A stretch of DNA of 64,000 bases from Bdellovibrionales bacterium Ga0074137 (GTDB lineage: Bacteria; Bdellovibrionota; Bdellovibrionia; Bdellovibrionales; JAMPXM01), in contig LNDT01000030.1 of the NCBI GenBank assembly GCA_001464715.1, forward strand, positions 124,001-188,000, in the 5' to 3' direction. The translations under genes were made by a program, and so were the position numbers. Positions 27,451-35,747 of the stretch are shown here, piece after piece (the first letter of the stretch is position 1; every line of letters starts with the position of its first letter). The notes beneath the pieces were generated by a model that was not told the DNA's origin, searched no databases, and was given only the letters and a program-made list of their open reading frames with translations.

Positions 27451-28190
27451 GCGGCACCATTCGTCGAATCGATGCCTTGACTTGAAAGATCAGACGCTTC
27501 GGCTTCTATCGACAAAAGTCCCAGCCAAAATGCTGTATTGGCGTCGTCGACGGAAAGCGAACGAACGATTTTTTCAGCATCAAGTTCATCGTTCTTCAGT
27601 GAGAAGAAAGACTTTGGAGTTCTTGAATGTGACAAAAGCATAATCGAGTCTTTGGGGCGCGCTCGCAGACTGTTGATCGTCAAATTCACATGCGTATCAA
27701 GTCCTAAAAGCTGAGCAGGGAGTGCCGGAAGTCTTTCACCGTTGTCTTCAAGATCCAGTGCCAGATCCACACTTGAACCCAGCGGAAGTAGTGACTGATT
27801 TCCACGTCCTAATAAAAGATGCGGACCACCGACTTGCACCCAGCTGAGTTCGTTGTGAGAAAGTGTCGCAGCGAAAATTTCAACACCTGCGCGATACTCG
27901 TCGCTATTTTCTTCTCGGTAAAGCATGTCGTTTGCGAGCATCGCGGCCGTGCGCAGATTGTTGGCTGCGGTTGATAAGCAAGAGAGCTTCGGAAGCGGTG
28001 ACGTGGCTTCTCGGTCCTGCGAAGCAAAAGCTAAGTATTCGAACATTCGGTCGATCACTTTTTTTGCAGCGTTGCGAGATCCCCAAGGAATGGCTACAAT
28101 CAAAGTGTTGACCGACGAGTCGATCAGCACCTCGGGTGTTGGTCTTGAATTGGATCCCGCGAAGGGTCGACTGCTGAAGACAAGTTTCAT
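27447..28190 (-). CDS. Degenerate PP2C-like protein in the FHA operon
   Basis: The 247-residue product is not a clear family member. Its middle, EYRAGVEIFAATLSHNELSW followed by VQVGGPHLLLGRGNQSLLPLG, follows the central PP2C pattern in which strands lead to VGDSR and then a gate for substrate. The metal-binding Asp motifs (RNED, DGMGG, DDNVT) are absent. It may be a pseudophosphatase that binds phosphoproteins or a partner. It overlaps both neighbours by 4 bp, so it is tightly coupled. This assignment is by eye; an unknown alpha/beta protein is the alternative. Confidence 0.5.
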   Translation of the reverse strand: MKLVFSSRPFAGSNSRPTPEVLIDSSVNTLIVAIPWGSRNAAKKVIDRMFEYLAFASQDREATSPLPKLSCLSTAANNLRTAAMLANDMLYREENSDEYRAGVEIFAATLSHNELSWVQVGGPHLLLGRGNQSLLPLGSSVDLALDLEDNGERLPALPAQLLGLDTHVNLTINSLRARPKDSIMLLSHSRTPKSFFSLKNDELDAEKIVRSLSVDDANTAFWLGLLSIEAEASDLSSQGIDSTNGAA

Positions 28191-30262
28191 AGTGGCTGAT
28201 CCGAGTAGTTGCGAAGTTTAATTCGAGACTTCTGGTAGTACTCGCCGTCAGTGGTATCTAATTCCATAATCTTCTTCCAAAGATTTTGCGCATCCTTCAC
28301 CTTGCCGACACCTTCGTACAGAATCGCATCCTCGTAAGTAGAACGAAGTTGAGAGGTGAGTTCACGACGAACTTTCCCGATGAACTCAGCGGCCTTGTCG
28401 CTTTTCGGATCGAATTCTTTCGCCTTCTTTGCGGCTTCAAGAGCCTCTTTGTAGTTTCGAGCTTGATAAGATGTTTGAGCCGATTGCAAGAGCTCATCGA
28501 TTCGTGTCGACATCATCGATCGGATCTGAATGATGGCTGCTTCCGACTTTGATTTTAGATTCTGTGGATCTGGCAGGTCCGAGCGAAGATGACGGTTGTA
28601 CGCCTCAATCGCCTGTTGCCACTGAGACTTTCTTTGTAAGCTTGCGGCCTGTTCAAACAGCGATCGACCACGACCAACGCGGTCAGCGAAATCTTTTTGC
28701 TGTGTCAGTTTTTGCTGACGTTCGCTCATTCGCCGCTCAACGCGCCCGATGAGATCTGCCACCAAAGGATTTGTGGGATCAAGTCCAATGGTCGGTGCAA
28801 GGCAATTTCTGATTTGATTGACGTCAAAGCTAGTGTTGGCAAGCGCATTACACTCGCGCACGTTGCGATCAATCATGCGTTTCTGTTCTTCGACACGCTT
28901 TCGTTCTTGTTCGATAAAGGCGAGCTGTTCGGCGTGCGCTCGTTGTGCGAGGACATCCTCCGCCATCGCCTTGGAGCCCTCGTAACCATCGGGTAAAATT
29001 TGGTGCAGCTTCTTTAACTGCTCGTCCGTATTTTCAAATTTCCCCTGCATATAGAGATTTCTGGCTGTGACGTAGATCTCTTTCACAAGTTGTTTTTGCT
29101 GCGGAGAAAGTTGACTGAAAGCATCGACCTTCTGGTTCGCGCCAGTAGCTTTCCCGGGCCCCTCATCGTTTTGGCCGAACATCGCATAAAGCGCGCCCAG
29201 CGCGATAATGCCGATAAGAGCCATCCGGAGTGTGTTTTTCTTTTTCTTCGGTTCGCCCCACTGTGCGGCCTCTTGGTCGACTCGGACAGCCCCGCCGGCC
29301 CCACCGCTTTGCGGAACGGGGTAGTTTATGATTTCAAAACGAGGTGTTGCCATCAGCGCCGGCGCAGCCATCATTTCTTTGGGAATAGCGATCAAGCGCT
29401 TTTCAAAACTTGGATCCCTGATTTCGAAATATAGAAGCAGTGACTGCACGGCGACGACATCGCCGCTATTGAGGCGACGGGCGTCGTCAGGAATCAGTGG
29501 ATCGCCGTTGAGAACAGTCCCGTTGGCGCTTCCAAGATCTGTGATGAAGTAGCCCTCGGGCGTGGAGGTGACTTCGAACTGCCGTCGGCTCGCTTTTCGG
29601 TCGGGGAGAAAGATGTCGCAAGTGTCTTCACGACCCGCAAGCCACTTCTTACCCTGAAGCTCCATTCGTGATTCAGATCCATCAGCCTTGACGATGCGGA
29701 AGTACGGTTTCGCAGGCATCACAGAACCAACGTTGGTAGCTTCGTCGTTTCCTTCAAAGTGTGACGGTGAGTAGTTCTGCGGAATGTTTTCTGGCGAGGA
29801 TTGTCCTTCGCCAGAAGGTTGCTGAGGCGATGGAATCAACGAAAGAGTCGCGGAAGGGTTGCCGCCCACGGCGTTCGACGAATGATTGAAATTTGTCGGT
29901 GCACCGAAATTTTCTGCGCCCACTGCGGATCGATGCTCAACTTCAGAGTGAGCGACGGCCGAGCTCTCATTGATTTCAGAAAATCTGAAATCGTAACTTG
30001 AAAGTTTAAAGACCGATCCGTGCGTAAGTTCGACGGCTGGCGCCGAGTGACCCGCGACAATCAGTTCGCCAAACTTCGAAATCACTCGTGCGGTCCACTG
30101 GCCATTTTCCTCTGAAACTTTGAAATGTTGGCGAGAGATGCCGGGTTGGGTTTCGAGCTGAACTGTGCAGGTTTCACCGCGCCCAAAAGTATACTCTTCT
30201 CCAGCCGTCAGCTGAAGAGAAGAAACTTCCTTGCCATGAAGTAAAACCTTAAGAGTCGACAT
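28187..30262 (-). CDS. Membrane protein with two FHA domains and a helical-repeat tail
   Basis: ATG 30262 lies 2 bp after the upstream stop codon; the product has 691 residues. The first FHA domain (1-105) has FGRGETC and SRQHF, the phosphothreonine-binding Gly-Arg and Ser-x-x-His. The second (about 195-300) has LAGREDTC, SRRQF and GSANGTVLNG. A Pro/Ser linker joins them. One membrane helix lies near residue 345 (MALIGIIALGALYAMFG). The rest, about 320 residues, is helical, Gln/Lys/Glu-rich and TPR-like, and is predicted periplasmic. Such a protein could couple cytoplasmic phosphorylation to envelope machinery. The partner is unknown. Confidence 0.88.
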   Translation of the reverse strand: MSTLKVLLHGKEVSSLQLTAGEEYTFGRGETCTVQLETQPGISRQHFKVSEENGQWTARVISKFGELIVAGHSAPAVELTHGSVFKLSSYDFRFSEINESSAVAHSEVEHRSAVGAENFGAPTNFNHSSNAVGGNPSATLSLIPSPQQPSGEGQSSPENIPQNYSPSHFEGNDEATNVGSVMPAKPYFRIVKADGSESRMELQGKKWLAGREDTCDIFLPDRKASRRQFEVTSTPEGYFITDLGSANGTVLNGDPLIPDDARRLNSGDVVAVQSLLLYFEIRDPSFEKRLIAIPKEMMAAPALMATPRFEIINYPVPQSGGAGGAVRVDQEAAQWGEPKKKKNTLRMALIGIIALGALYAMFGQNDEGPGKATGANQKVDAFSQLSPQQKQLVKEIYVTARNLYMQGKFENTDEQLKKLHQILPDGYEGSKAMAEDVLAQRAHAEQLAFIEQERKRVEEQKRMIDRNVRECNALANTSFDVNQIRNCLAPTIGLDPTNPLVADLIGRVERRMSERQQKLTQQKDFADRVGRGRSLFEQAASLQRKSQWQQAIEAYNRHLRSDLPDPQNLKSKSEAAIIQIRSMMSTRIDELLQSAQTSYQARNYKEALEAAKKAKEFDPKSDKAAEFIGKVRRELTSQLRSTYEDAILYEGVGKVKDAQNLWKKIMELDTTDGEYYQKSRIKLRNYSDQPL

Positions 30263-30264
30263 AG

Positions 30265-31269
30265 TTAGTACCGCCGATCCTGAAGAAGATCGCATTCCTT
30301 CTTCATGGCTTCAGCTTGTTTGAATTTTAAGTCGTCGCGATTAGGAAGCATGACAAGTGCTTTTTCGATCGAGGCCGCGCAGCGGGAGAACATATTTTTT
30401 TCGCGGTACCTACGTCCCTCAAGTAAAAGCTGAGTGATGGCTTCGTCGCGCTGTTTTTCAGCCTGTCGGTAGTAACGTCGCGATAGAACATGCTCGGGGT
30501 CGATGGCTCGCGCCGTCTCAAAGGATCGCATGGCACGGATGTAGTTACCTTTTTGGTAGTCTCGGAATCCCTCGATGTAGTGCTTCTGTGCTTCCTCGAA
30601 GCGTGTTTTCTCTTCTTCCGTCCGAAACGACCGCTGTTTTGCGACTTCGGCAACGCGCGCATCTGTTTCGGTGATTTCCTTTTCAATTTCAGAGGTCGTG
30701 CGAAGGCCGCGATTCAGTTTTTTGGCTGCGGGCTCGCTCATGCCGACGTAAATCATCCCCGCAAAAAGAAGTCCGACGATAATATAGAACGGTCCGCGGC
30801 CCCCGGATTTTCCAGCTTTCGGTGGAGGTAAAGCCGACGTCGTGGTTTTGTTTGCGCGCGGTGCTGCTCCGCCTCCGACCAGCGCAAGGTGGTCTGTTGG
30901 TGGGGCAAGTGCTGCTGGTGAAATCACGGCAGGAAGTTGCATGGCTTCAACGACGAACGAAAATTCAGTCTCTCCGATACGGATGAGATCTCCGCCCTTG
31001 ATAGAAAAGCGCTCGCCGGCCACGCCATTGAGCAAAAGTTTCGAGCGACCGCTAACGTCGACGATGCTGATATCTTCAGGCGAAAACTCGATGATCGCGG
31101 CGTTTCGACTGACTCGCGGATCGTTGAGAACCACGTTGTTTGATGAAGCCTCACGTCCGATCGTCACGCGCGGAGGCAAAAGCTGATAAATCGCACCGGC
31201 ATCAGGCCCGTTGCGGACAGCGATCACAAATTTGAATCCCGTGCGTGGGAGAGCCGAAGCCATCTTCAA
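30265..31269 (-). CDS. Membrane protein with one FHA domain and TPR-like tail
   Basis: The 334-residue product has an FHA domain (about 10-115) with TIGREASSN. Its usual SxxH motif reads SRNA, so phosphothreonine binding may be weakened. A membrane helix lies at about 163-183, then a helical TPR-like region (EAQKHYIEGFRDYQKGNYIR). AGGAGG lies 10 bases before TTG 31269 and 16 before ATG 31263, so the rarer TTG start fits better; either is possible. It has the same layout as the downstream double-FHA protein and probably arose by duplication. Confidence 0.87.
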   Translation of the reverse strand: MKMASALPRTGFKFVIAVRNGPDAGAIYQLLPPRVTIGREASSNNVVLNDPRVSRNAAIIEFSPEDISIVDVSGRSKLLLNGVAGERFSIKGGDLIRIGETEFSFVVEAMQLPAVISPAALAPPTDHLALVGGGAAPRANKTTTSALPPPKAGKSGGRGPFYIIVGLLFAGMIYVGMSEPAAKKLNRGLRTTSEIEKEITETDARVAEVAKQRSFRTEEEKTRFEEAQKHYIEGFRDYQKGNYIRAMRSFETARAIDPEHVLSRRYYRQAEKQRDEAITQLLLEGRRYREKNMFSRCAASIEKALVMLPNRDDLKFKQAEAMKKECDLLQDRRY

Positions 31270-31272
31270 AGC

Positions 31273-32958
31273 TTATGATCCTCCTGCGCGGTGAAGAGTA
31301 ATCAAATACCAGGCAGCTTCGCCGCCGTTGCCGACGATGGCCTGACCATTGATCTCATAAATGCTACCAGAAAATGGAATCTCGCTGAACGCGATACTTC
31401 CAAGCTGCTCGCGCATTTTCGGAACAAGATCTCGCAAGTTAGCCTGTAGTGCTGGGTCCGGAATCTCATTGAGGCCACGACCGACCAGGGCAATACCGCC
31501 ACCTAAGAGCTGATCAAAATTCGAATTCGTCGAAATGATTCGATCGTCGATAGCATTGATACTCACTGCCGGCACAGGAAGCATTCGAACGACATTCGTT
31601 GCTTCGATATCACGATTTAAGACGGCGCTGGGCGATTGATAGCCACCACCGCTGTTGGCAGCTCGGGTCAGCGCGGAATTAACGTTGCTGATGACTTTTT
31701 CAAGCAAAGGATACTGGTAAGGCGTTGATAGATCGTCCCGACCCTCGCGCAGGGCATCGTCCAGTTGCAGACCAAGAAGTTGCAAGGGGTGTTCAACCAC
31801 GCGCTGAAGAAAGAAATAGAGTACAGCGCCGATGAGGCCCGCGAGCAAAAAGATCTGAATGAAGAGCCCCAATGTTTGAGCGGGATTCATCGCCATGGAG
31901 CCCATGTCATAGAGGACGATGGCATAGGCGGCGGCTTCCTGCGAACCGGCGTCAGGATTGTACCTAGAAATTGGCACAGCCACTCCCAAATTGGAGTCGT
32001 CGATGAATCCTTCAGTTTCTCGCTCTTCGCGGCGAGCCTGATTGACGAACGGAAGCTTCGAAAATTCGCCTCGTTTGTTGGCCGGGGCGAGAATGGTTCC
32101 ATCTTTTGAAAGAATCAAAGCATTGCTGACGCCCTCCTCGAGTTCGGCGAGACGGACGGTGACAGCGACTTCATTGCGTTCGAGAATAGCCTGCCGATTG
32201 ATGGCGGCCAGGTTTCGAGCGATTGTTTTTGCGCGCCGAACACTTTCTTGGCGAATGCTCTTTTTAGTTAGAGTCACCATCGGTACTGTTGCGACGACAG
32301 TGACCATAATGACGTACAATGTGACGAAGAGCATGAGGCCTTGGCGGTAGTTCATGCGCTGGACGACCGAGTAGACGCCAGGCATGGCGACGTGGTCGAA
32401 ATAAATTCGAATGTTTTCGAAGAAATCCAGGAAGCCATTTCCGGTGTAATTCGGCTGAGGCGCAACCTGTTCCTCAGGGCTCTCCGCCGCGGCCGCGGAC
32501 GCGTAGAGGTCGTGAGCAGCGGCCGAAGGATGATTTCCCGCAAATTGATGAGGCGATGGGGCGTTGATCGCCGCCGCTCCTGCCCACGCGGGCATCGGAA
32601 CTCCGCCGGCGACGCCGCCTTGGACAAAGCGAGGATCAAATCCGGGCGGAAGTTCAAGAACGTCGACGACCATATCGTGAAAGGTGAGTTTGTCGCCGGC
32701 ATTTAGTTTTTGATTTTGAACTCGCAGCCCGTTCACGAAAGATCCGTTGCGCGAATTCATGTCCGTCAGAATCACTTTGCCATCTTCCGTCAGAAGAATT
32801 GAGGCGTGTTCTTTGGACACTGAATTAGAGGCAAGTTTGATCTGGCACGAGGGGCTTCGACCAACAAGATTGTAACCCACATTCAGAGGTACAATCTGTC
32901 CCGCCTGAGAGCCGGTCAAAATCCGAAGAGCAAATGAGGGAGATGTAGGATTAGCCAT
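31273..32958 (-). CDS. FHA-domain transmembrane sensor-like protein
   Basis: ATG 32958 has an excellent AAGGAGG site, giving 561 residues. The FHA domain is at 10-100 (GR at 33-34, SKEH at 48-51, SRNGSFVNG at 69-77). Two membrane helices (about 215-240 and 362-388) enclose a periplasmic domain of about 120 residues that looks like a ligand or redox sensor. A cytoplasmic HAMP-like linker and a PAS-like C-terminal domain (about 460-561) follow. This arrangement resembles receptor proteins with no kinase or GGDEF output. The FHA domain may be the output. The start overlaps the DUF192 stop by 8 bp. Confidence 0.87.
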   Translation of the reverse strand: MANPTSPSFALRILTGSQAGQIVPLNVGYNLVGRSPSCQIKLASNSVSKEHASILLTEDGKVILTDMNSRNGSFVNGLRVQNQKLNAGDKLTFHDMVVDVLELPPGFDPRFVQGGVAGGVPMPAWAGAAAINAPSPHQFAGNHPSAAAHDLYASAAAAESPEEQVAPQPNYTGNGFLDFFENIRIYFDHVAMPGVYSVVQRMNYRQGLMLFVTLYVIMVTVVATVPMVTLTKKSIRQESVRRAKTIARNLAAINRQAILERNEVAVTVRLAELEEGVSNALILSKDGTILAPANKRGEFSKLPFVNQARREERETEGFIDDSNLGVAVPISRYNPDAGSQEAAAYAIVLYDMGSMAMNPAQTLGLFIQIFLLAGLIGAVLYFFLQRVVEHPLQLLGLQLDDALREGRDDLSTPYQYPLLEKVISNVNSALTRAANSGGGYQSPSAVLNRDIEATNVVRMLPVPAVSINAIDDRIISTNSNFDQLLGGGIALVGRGLNEIPDPALQANLRDLVPKMREQLGSIAFSEIPFSGSIYEINGQAIVGNGGEAAWYLITLHRAGGS

Positions 32959-33373
32959 GCTCCTCCTTTCCTTCGGATGTAAGTTTAAGCTGATCACCGG
33001 GACGAAGATCTGCCATCCCAAGCTTGGCTTGTGCCAAAGTTTCTGCGGGAAATTCAAAGACACTCGACGCTTTCAAGTGAAGACGGGTGATGCGCCAAGG
33101 CTTTAGACTTCGGTACATCGCCACGATCTTCAATTTGTCGTCCACAAAAATGGCATCGATCGGGAACTTCATAAAAAATGTGTGGATCGAATTGCATCGC
33201 TTGATCCACAAAGCTTCGCCGAGTGGAAGATTTGTTCGACCCAAGAGACCTTTTGATCTCGCGAGGAAACTTTCAGCAACTTCGAGTCGCGTCGCCAAAA
33301 TGCCACGATCGGTTCCACGGAGAACTGCGAGAGATTGGCCAACGGTTTGCTTTTGACTTCGCACCTGAGCCAT
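32951..33373 (-). CDS. DUF192-family protein
   Basis: The 140-residue product matches DUF192: LEVAESFLARSKGLLGR, CNSIHTFFMKFPIDAIFVD and SSVFEFPAETLAQAKLGMADL. In the family these are small single-domain proteins, often with a signal peptide; none is seen here, so it looks cytoplasmic. The function is unknown. Its ATG overlaps the tadC stop codon (TAATG) and its own stop overlaps the next start, so it belongs firmly to this operon. Confidence 0.88.
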   Translation of the reverse strand: MAQVRSQKQTVGQSLAVLRGTDRGILATRLEVAESFLARSKGLLGRTNLPLGEALWIKRCNSIHTFFMKFPIDAIFVDDKLKIVAMYRSLKPWRITRLHLKASSVFEFPAETLAQAKLGMADLRPGDQLKLTSEGKEEHG

Positions 33374-34275
33374 TACCCGCCTCCATAGAGGAACTGCAGC
33401 GCAATCGGTGCGAACACCATAATGAAAACGGCTGGCAGGATGAACAAAACTAGAGGGATGAGAATTTTTTGAGAGGCTTGCGCTCCTGCTTTTTCCGCAC
33501 GAACGAAACGTTCAAGGCGCATTTGAGCTGATTGATCTTTTAAAACTTTTGCGATGCTAACGCCGGTCGCATCCGAATCGACAACCACGTTCACGAGGGA
33601 ATTCACCTGCTGAAGGTCACAGCGGCGAGACAGAGCCTTGAGTGCGTCAGCACGCGAACTGCCAAGTGTGATGTCGCGCAAAACCTGATTGAGTTCGTCA
33701 GCGAGGATACTGTCTTTGCTGGCCTTTTCGACGATCGCTTGGATGGCGCCTTGAAAGTCTTTTCCGGCTTCAACCGCCAGCGCCATCAAGTCCGTAAAAA
33801 ACGGAAGTTCGTTTATGATGGCAAGTTGGCGGTCGCTGCGCATTTTACTTGCGTGACTGTCGGGCATTTTCCAGCCAACCAGACCTATCACCGCGAAAAT
33901 CACGATGGGGTAGTCCAGCTGAAGTGCGAAATTGAGAACGATGGCGACAATCGGAAGTGCGACGCCCCACAGAAGCTTCAAGCCGAGAAATTCGTCGACG
34001 TTGAGCTCGGAGGTGAGACCTGACGTGATGAGGCTTTGCTCAATTTTCTTTCGCCATTTCGGATCCTTGATGCGAACGGCGTACTGAATCGTGAACTGGT
34101 GAACCAGCGGACGAGACATTTCGATCAATGGAGATTTTGATTTCGATGGCGCATTTCCCGAAGCCCACGACAGTGCTTGCGCACCTTCGTCTCTCGCCAT
34201 TAAGGCCGAGACAAAGAAGTACGCCGCCACGCCGGTGACGAGGATTAAAACCATTGGTAGCAAATCGCTTCCCAT
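33373..34275 (-). CDS. tadC: TadC/GspF-type inner-membrane platform protein
   Basis: The 300-residue product, from ATG 34275 with GGAAGG upstream, has the T2SSF domain of type II secretion/Tad pilus platform proteins. A membrane helix starts the chain (PMVLILVTGVAAYFFVSALM), two hydrophobic segments follow near 105-140, then ELPFFTDLMALAVEAGKDFQ, VLRDITLGSSRADALKALSRR and a C-terminal helix (LIPLVLFILPAVFIMVFAPI). These proteins help the ATPase assemble or pull a pilus. It heads the FHA operon. Tad ATPase and TadB genes are not in the window. The assignment to TadC rather than TadB is by similarity of layout. Confidence 0.83.
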   Translation of the reverse strand: MGSDLLPMVLILVTGVAAYFFVSALMARDEGAQALSWASGNAPSKSKSPLIEMSRPLVHQFTIQYAVRIKDPKWRKKIEQSLITSGLTSELNVDEFLGLKLLWGVALPIVAIVLNFALQLDYPIVIFAVIGLVGWKMPDSHASKMRSDRQLAIINELPFFTDLMALAVEAGKDFQGAIQAIVEKASKDSILADELNQVLRDITLGSSRADALKALSRRCDLQQVNSLVNVVVDSDATGVSIAKVLKDQSAQMRLERFVRAEKAGAQASQKILIPLVLFILPAVFIMVFAPIALQFLYGGG

Positions 34276-34295
34276 CAAAGTACCTTCCGTGATGT

Positions 34296-35681
34296 ATGGA
34301 AGAAATGAGCGTTCGACGTTTCGTACTTGCATCGCAATCGCCTCGAAGGCGCCAGATTCTTACGATTTCAGGTTACGAGTTCGACATTCTCCCTAGTCAA
34401 ATATCGGAAATTCCCGACGAAAACCTGAATCTGACGTCACAAATCAGACAGCTCGCTTCAGACAAAGCTGAAGCGTGTCTCAAAATGGGAAAGTTCGCGG
34501 AAGGACAGGGGATTTTGGTGCTCGCTAGCGACACAGTGGTCGTTTTCGGTGGCCAGATACTAGGCAAGCCTAAAGACGAGAAAGAGGCACGATCATATCT
34601 TCGACGACTTTCGGGCCAGACTCATGACGTTATTACGGCCGTAAGTCTTAGGGACGTTGATACAGGTCGAGCCGCGGAAGACCATGCCATTTCAAAAGTT
34701 AAGTTCCGCGAACTTTCAGATGAACAAATCGAAAACTACATCGCAAGTGGAGATCCTTTCGATAAAGCTGGCGGCTACGGAATCCAAAGCGCCCTCGCAC
34801 GAAACTTTGTCGAAACCTTTGATGGCGACTACGACACGATTGTCGGTCTTCCTATGAAAACCGTTGAAAAAGCCATGGGAACATTGGGGGTTTCGGCTCT
34901 CAAGCGAAACAGCGCAATTTCTGAAAATTTGCAAAATGTCCGTCGGAAAATCAAAGACGCTCGAAGCCGTTCGAGGCGATTTTCAATCTCCTCGAGTGAG
35001 TCTCATGACGTTGAGTTAGTAGCCGTTTCGAAAACAAAACCTCTTGAAGATGTTTTCGATGCGGTTTGCGCCGGACAGAAAAATTTCGGTGAAAATTACA
35101 TTCAAGAAGCTCTTGGGAAAATCGACGAGCTAAATTCAATTCTTGAATTAGCAGCCAGTCTGAATCCTCGACATGCAGAAACCTGGGCGCGCGCCTCGGA
35201 TATTAAATGGCATTTCATTGGGACGCTTCAGTCGAAAAAAGTGAAGAGCGTTGTCGGTCGTTTCTCGTTGATCCATTCTGTCGATCGAGTCTCGCTTGTC
35301 GAGGAGATTCAAAAGCGTGCCTCCGAGAAAAATTTAATCCAATCGTGCCTCCTTCAAATCAATATTGGAGATGAGGCTACAAAGAGTGGAGTCTCAAGCG
35401 GTGCGTTTTCTGAACTTTTCGAGGCGGCTCGTGCCTGCTCTCACGTTCGGCTTTGTGGTGTCATGGCGCTTCCGCCGCTTTCGGAAGACGAGTCGCTGTC
35501 TCGTAGGCGCTTTCAAGAAGTTCGATTAATTTTCGAGAGCGCCAGGGCCTCGCTACCGAAGGAAAAACAAGCGGACTTTTGTCATCTGTCCATGGGCACA
35601 ACAAGTGACTTTGAGCTGGCCATCGAAGAGGGGTCAACAATTGTGCGTGTTGGAACCGCTCTCTTTGGCGCTCGCGCGTAA
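34296..35681 (+). CDS. Maf nucleotide pyrophosphatase fused to a YggS-type PLP protein
   Basis: The 461-residue product joins two enzymes. Residues 1-195 match Maf, which hydrolyses dTTP/UTP or modified nucleotides: VLASQSPRRRQIL, LASDTVVVFGGQILGKPKD, and AGGYGIQSALARNFVETFDGDY. Residues about 205-461 match the YggS/PLPBP family that buffers pyridoxal phosphate: ELVAVSKTKPLEDV with Lys246 as the PLP site, GENYIQEA, WHFIGTLQSKK, and SMGTTSDFELAIEEGSTIVRVGTALFG. The two parts are joined by a short helical linker with no start codon context. The gene starts 20 bp from divergent tadC. proC follows, a usual neighbour of yggS. Confidence 0.93.
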   Translation: MEEMSVRRFVLASQSPRRRQILTISGYEFDILPSQISEIPDENLNLTSQIRQLASDKAEACLKMGKFAEGQGILVLASDTVVVFGGQILGKPKDEKEARSYLRRLSGQTHDVITAVSLRDVDTGRAAEDHAISKVKFRELSDEQIENYIASGDPFDKAGGYGIQSALARNFVETFDGDYDTIVGLPMKTVEKAMGTLGVSALKRNSAISENLQNVRRKIKDARSRSRRFSISSSESHDVELVAVSKTKPLEDVFDAVCAGQKNFGENYIQEALGKIDELNSILELAASLNPRHAETWARASDIKWHFIGTLQSKKVKSVVGRFSLIHSVDRVSLVEEIQKRASEKNLIQSCLLQINIGDEATKSGVSSGAFSELFEAARACSHVRLCGVMALPPLSEDESLSRRRFQEVRLIFESARASLPKEKQADFCHLSMGTTSDFELAIEEGSTIVRVGTALFGARA

Positions 35682-35723
35682 CCGACTGTAGCGCTTGAGC
35701 GGGTAACCGACAGTAGCGGTTGA
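35678..35723 (+). repeat. Two imperfect 21 bp direct repeats
   Basis: GTAACCGACTGTAGCGCTTGA (35678-35698) and GTAACCGACAGTAGCGGTTGA (35703-35723) match at 19 of 21 bases, 25 bp apart. The first contains the stop codon of the maf-yggS gene. Repeated motif in the gap before proC; could be a binding site or a slippage duplication. Confidence 0.7.
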
Positions 35724-35747
35724 ATTGCCGTTGCTGAATGGGTCCAG

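Noticed and set aside
26665-34275. FHA cluster as a type VI secretion locus
   Set aside because: No Tss, Hcp, VgrG or ClpV genes are present.
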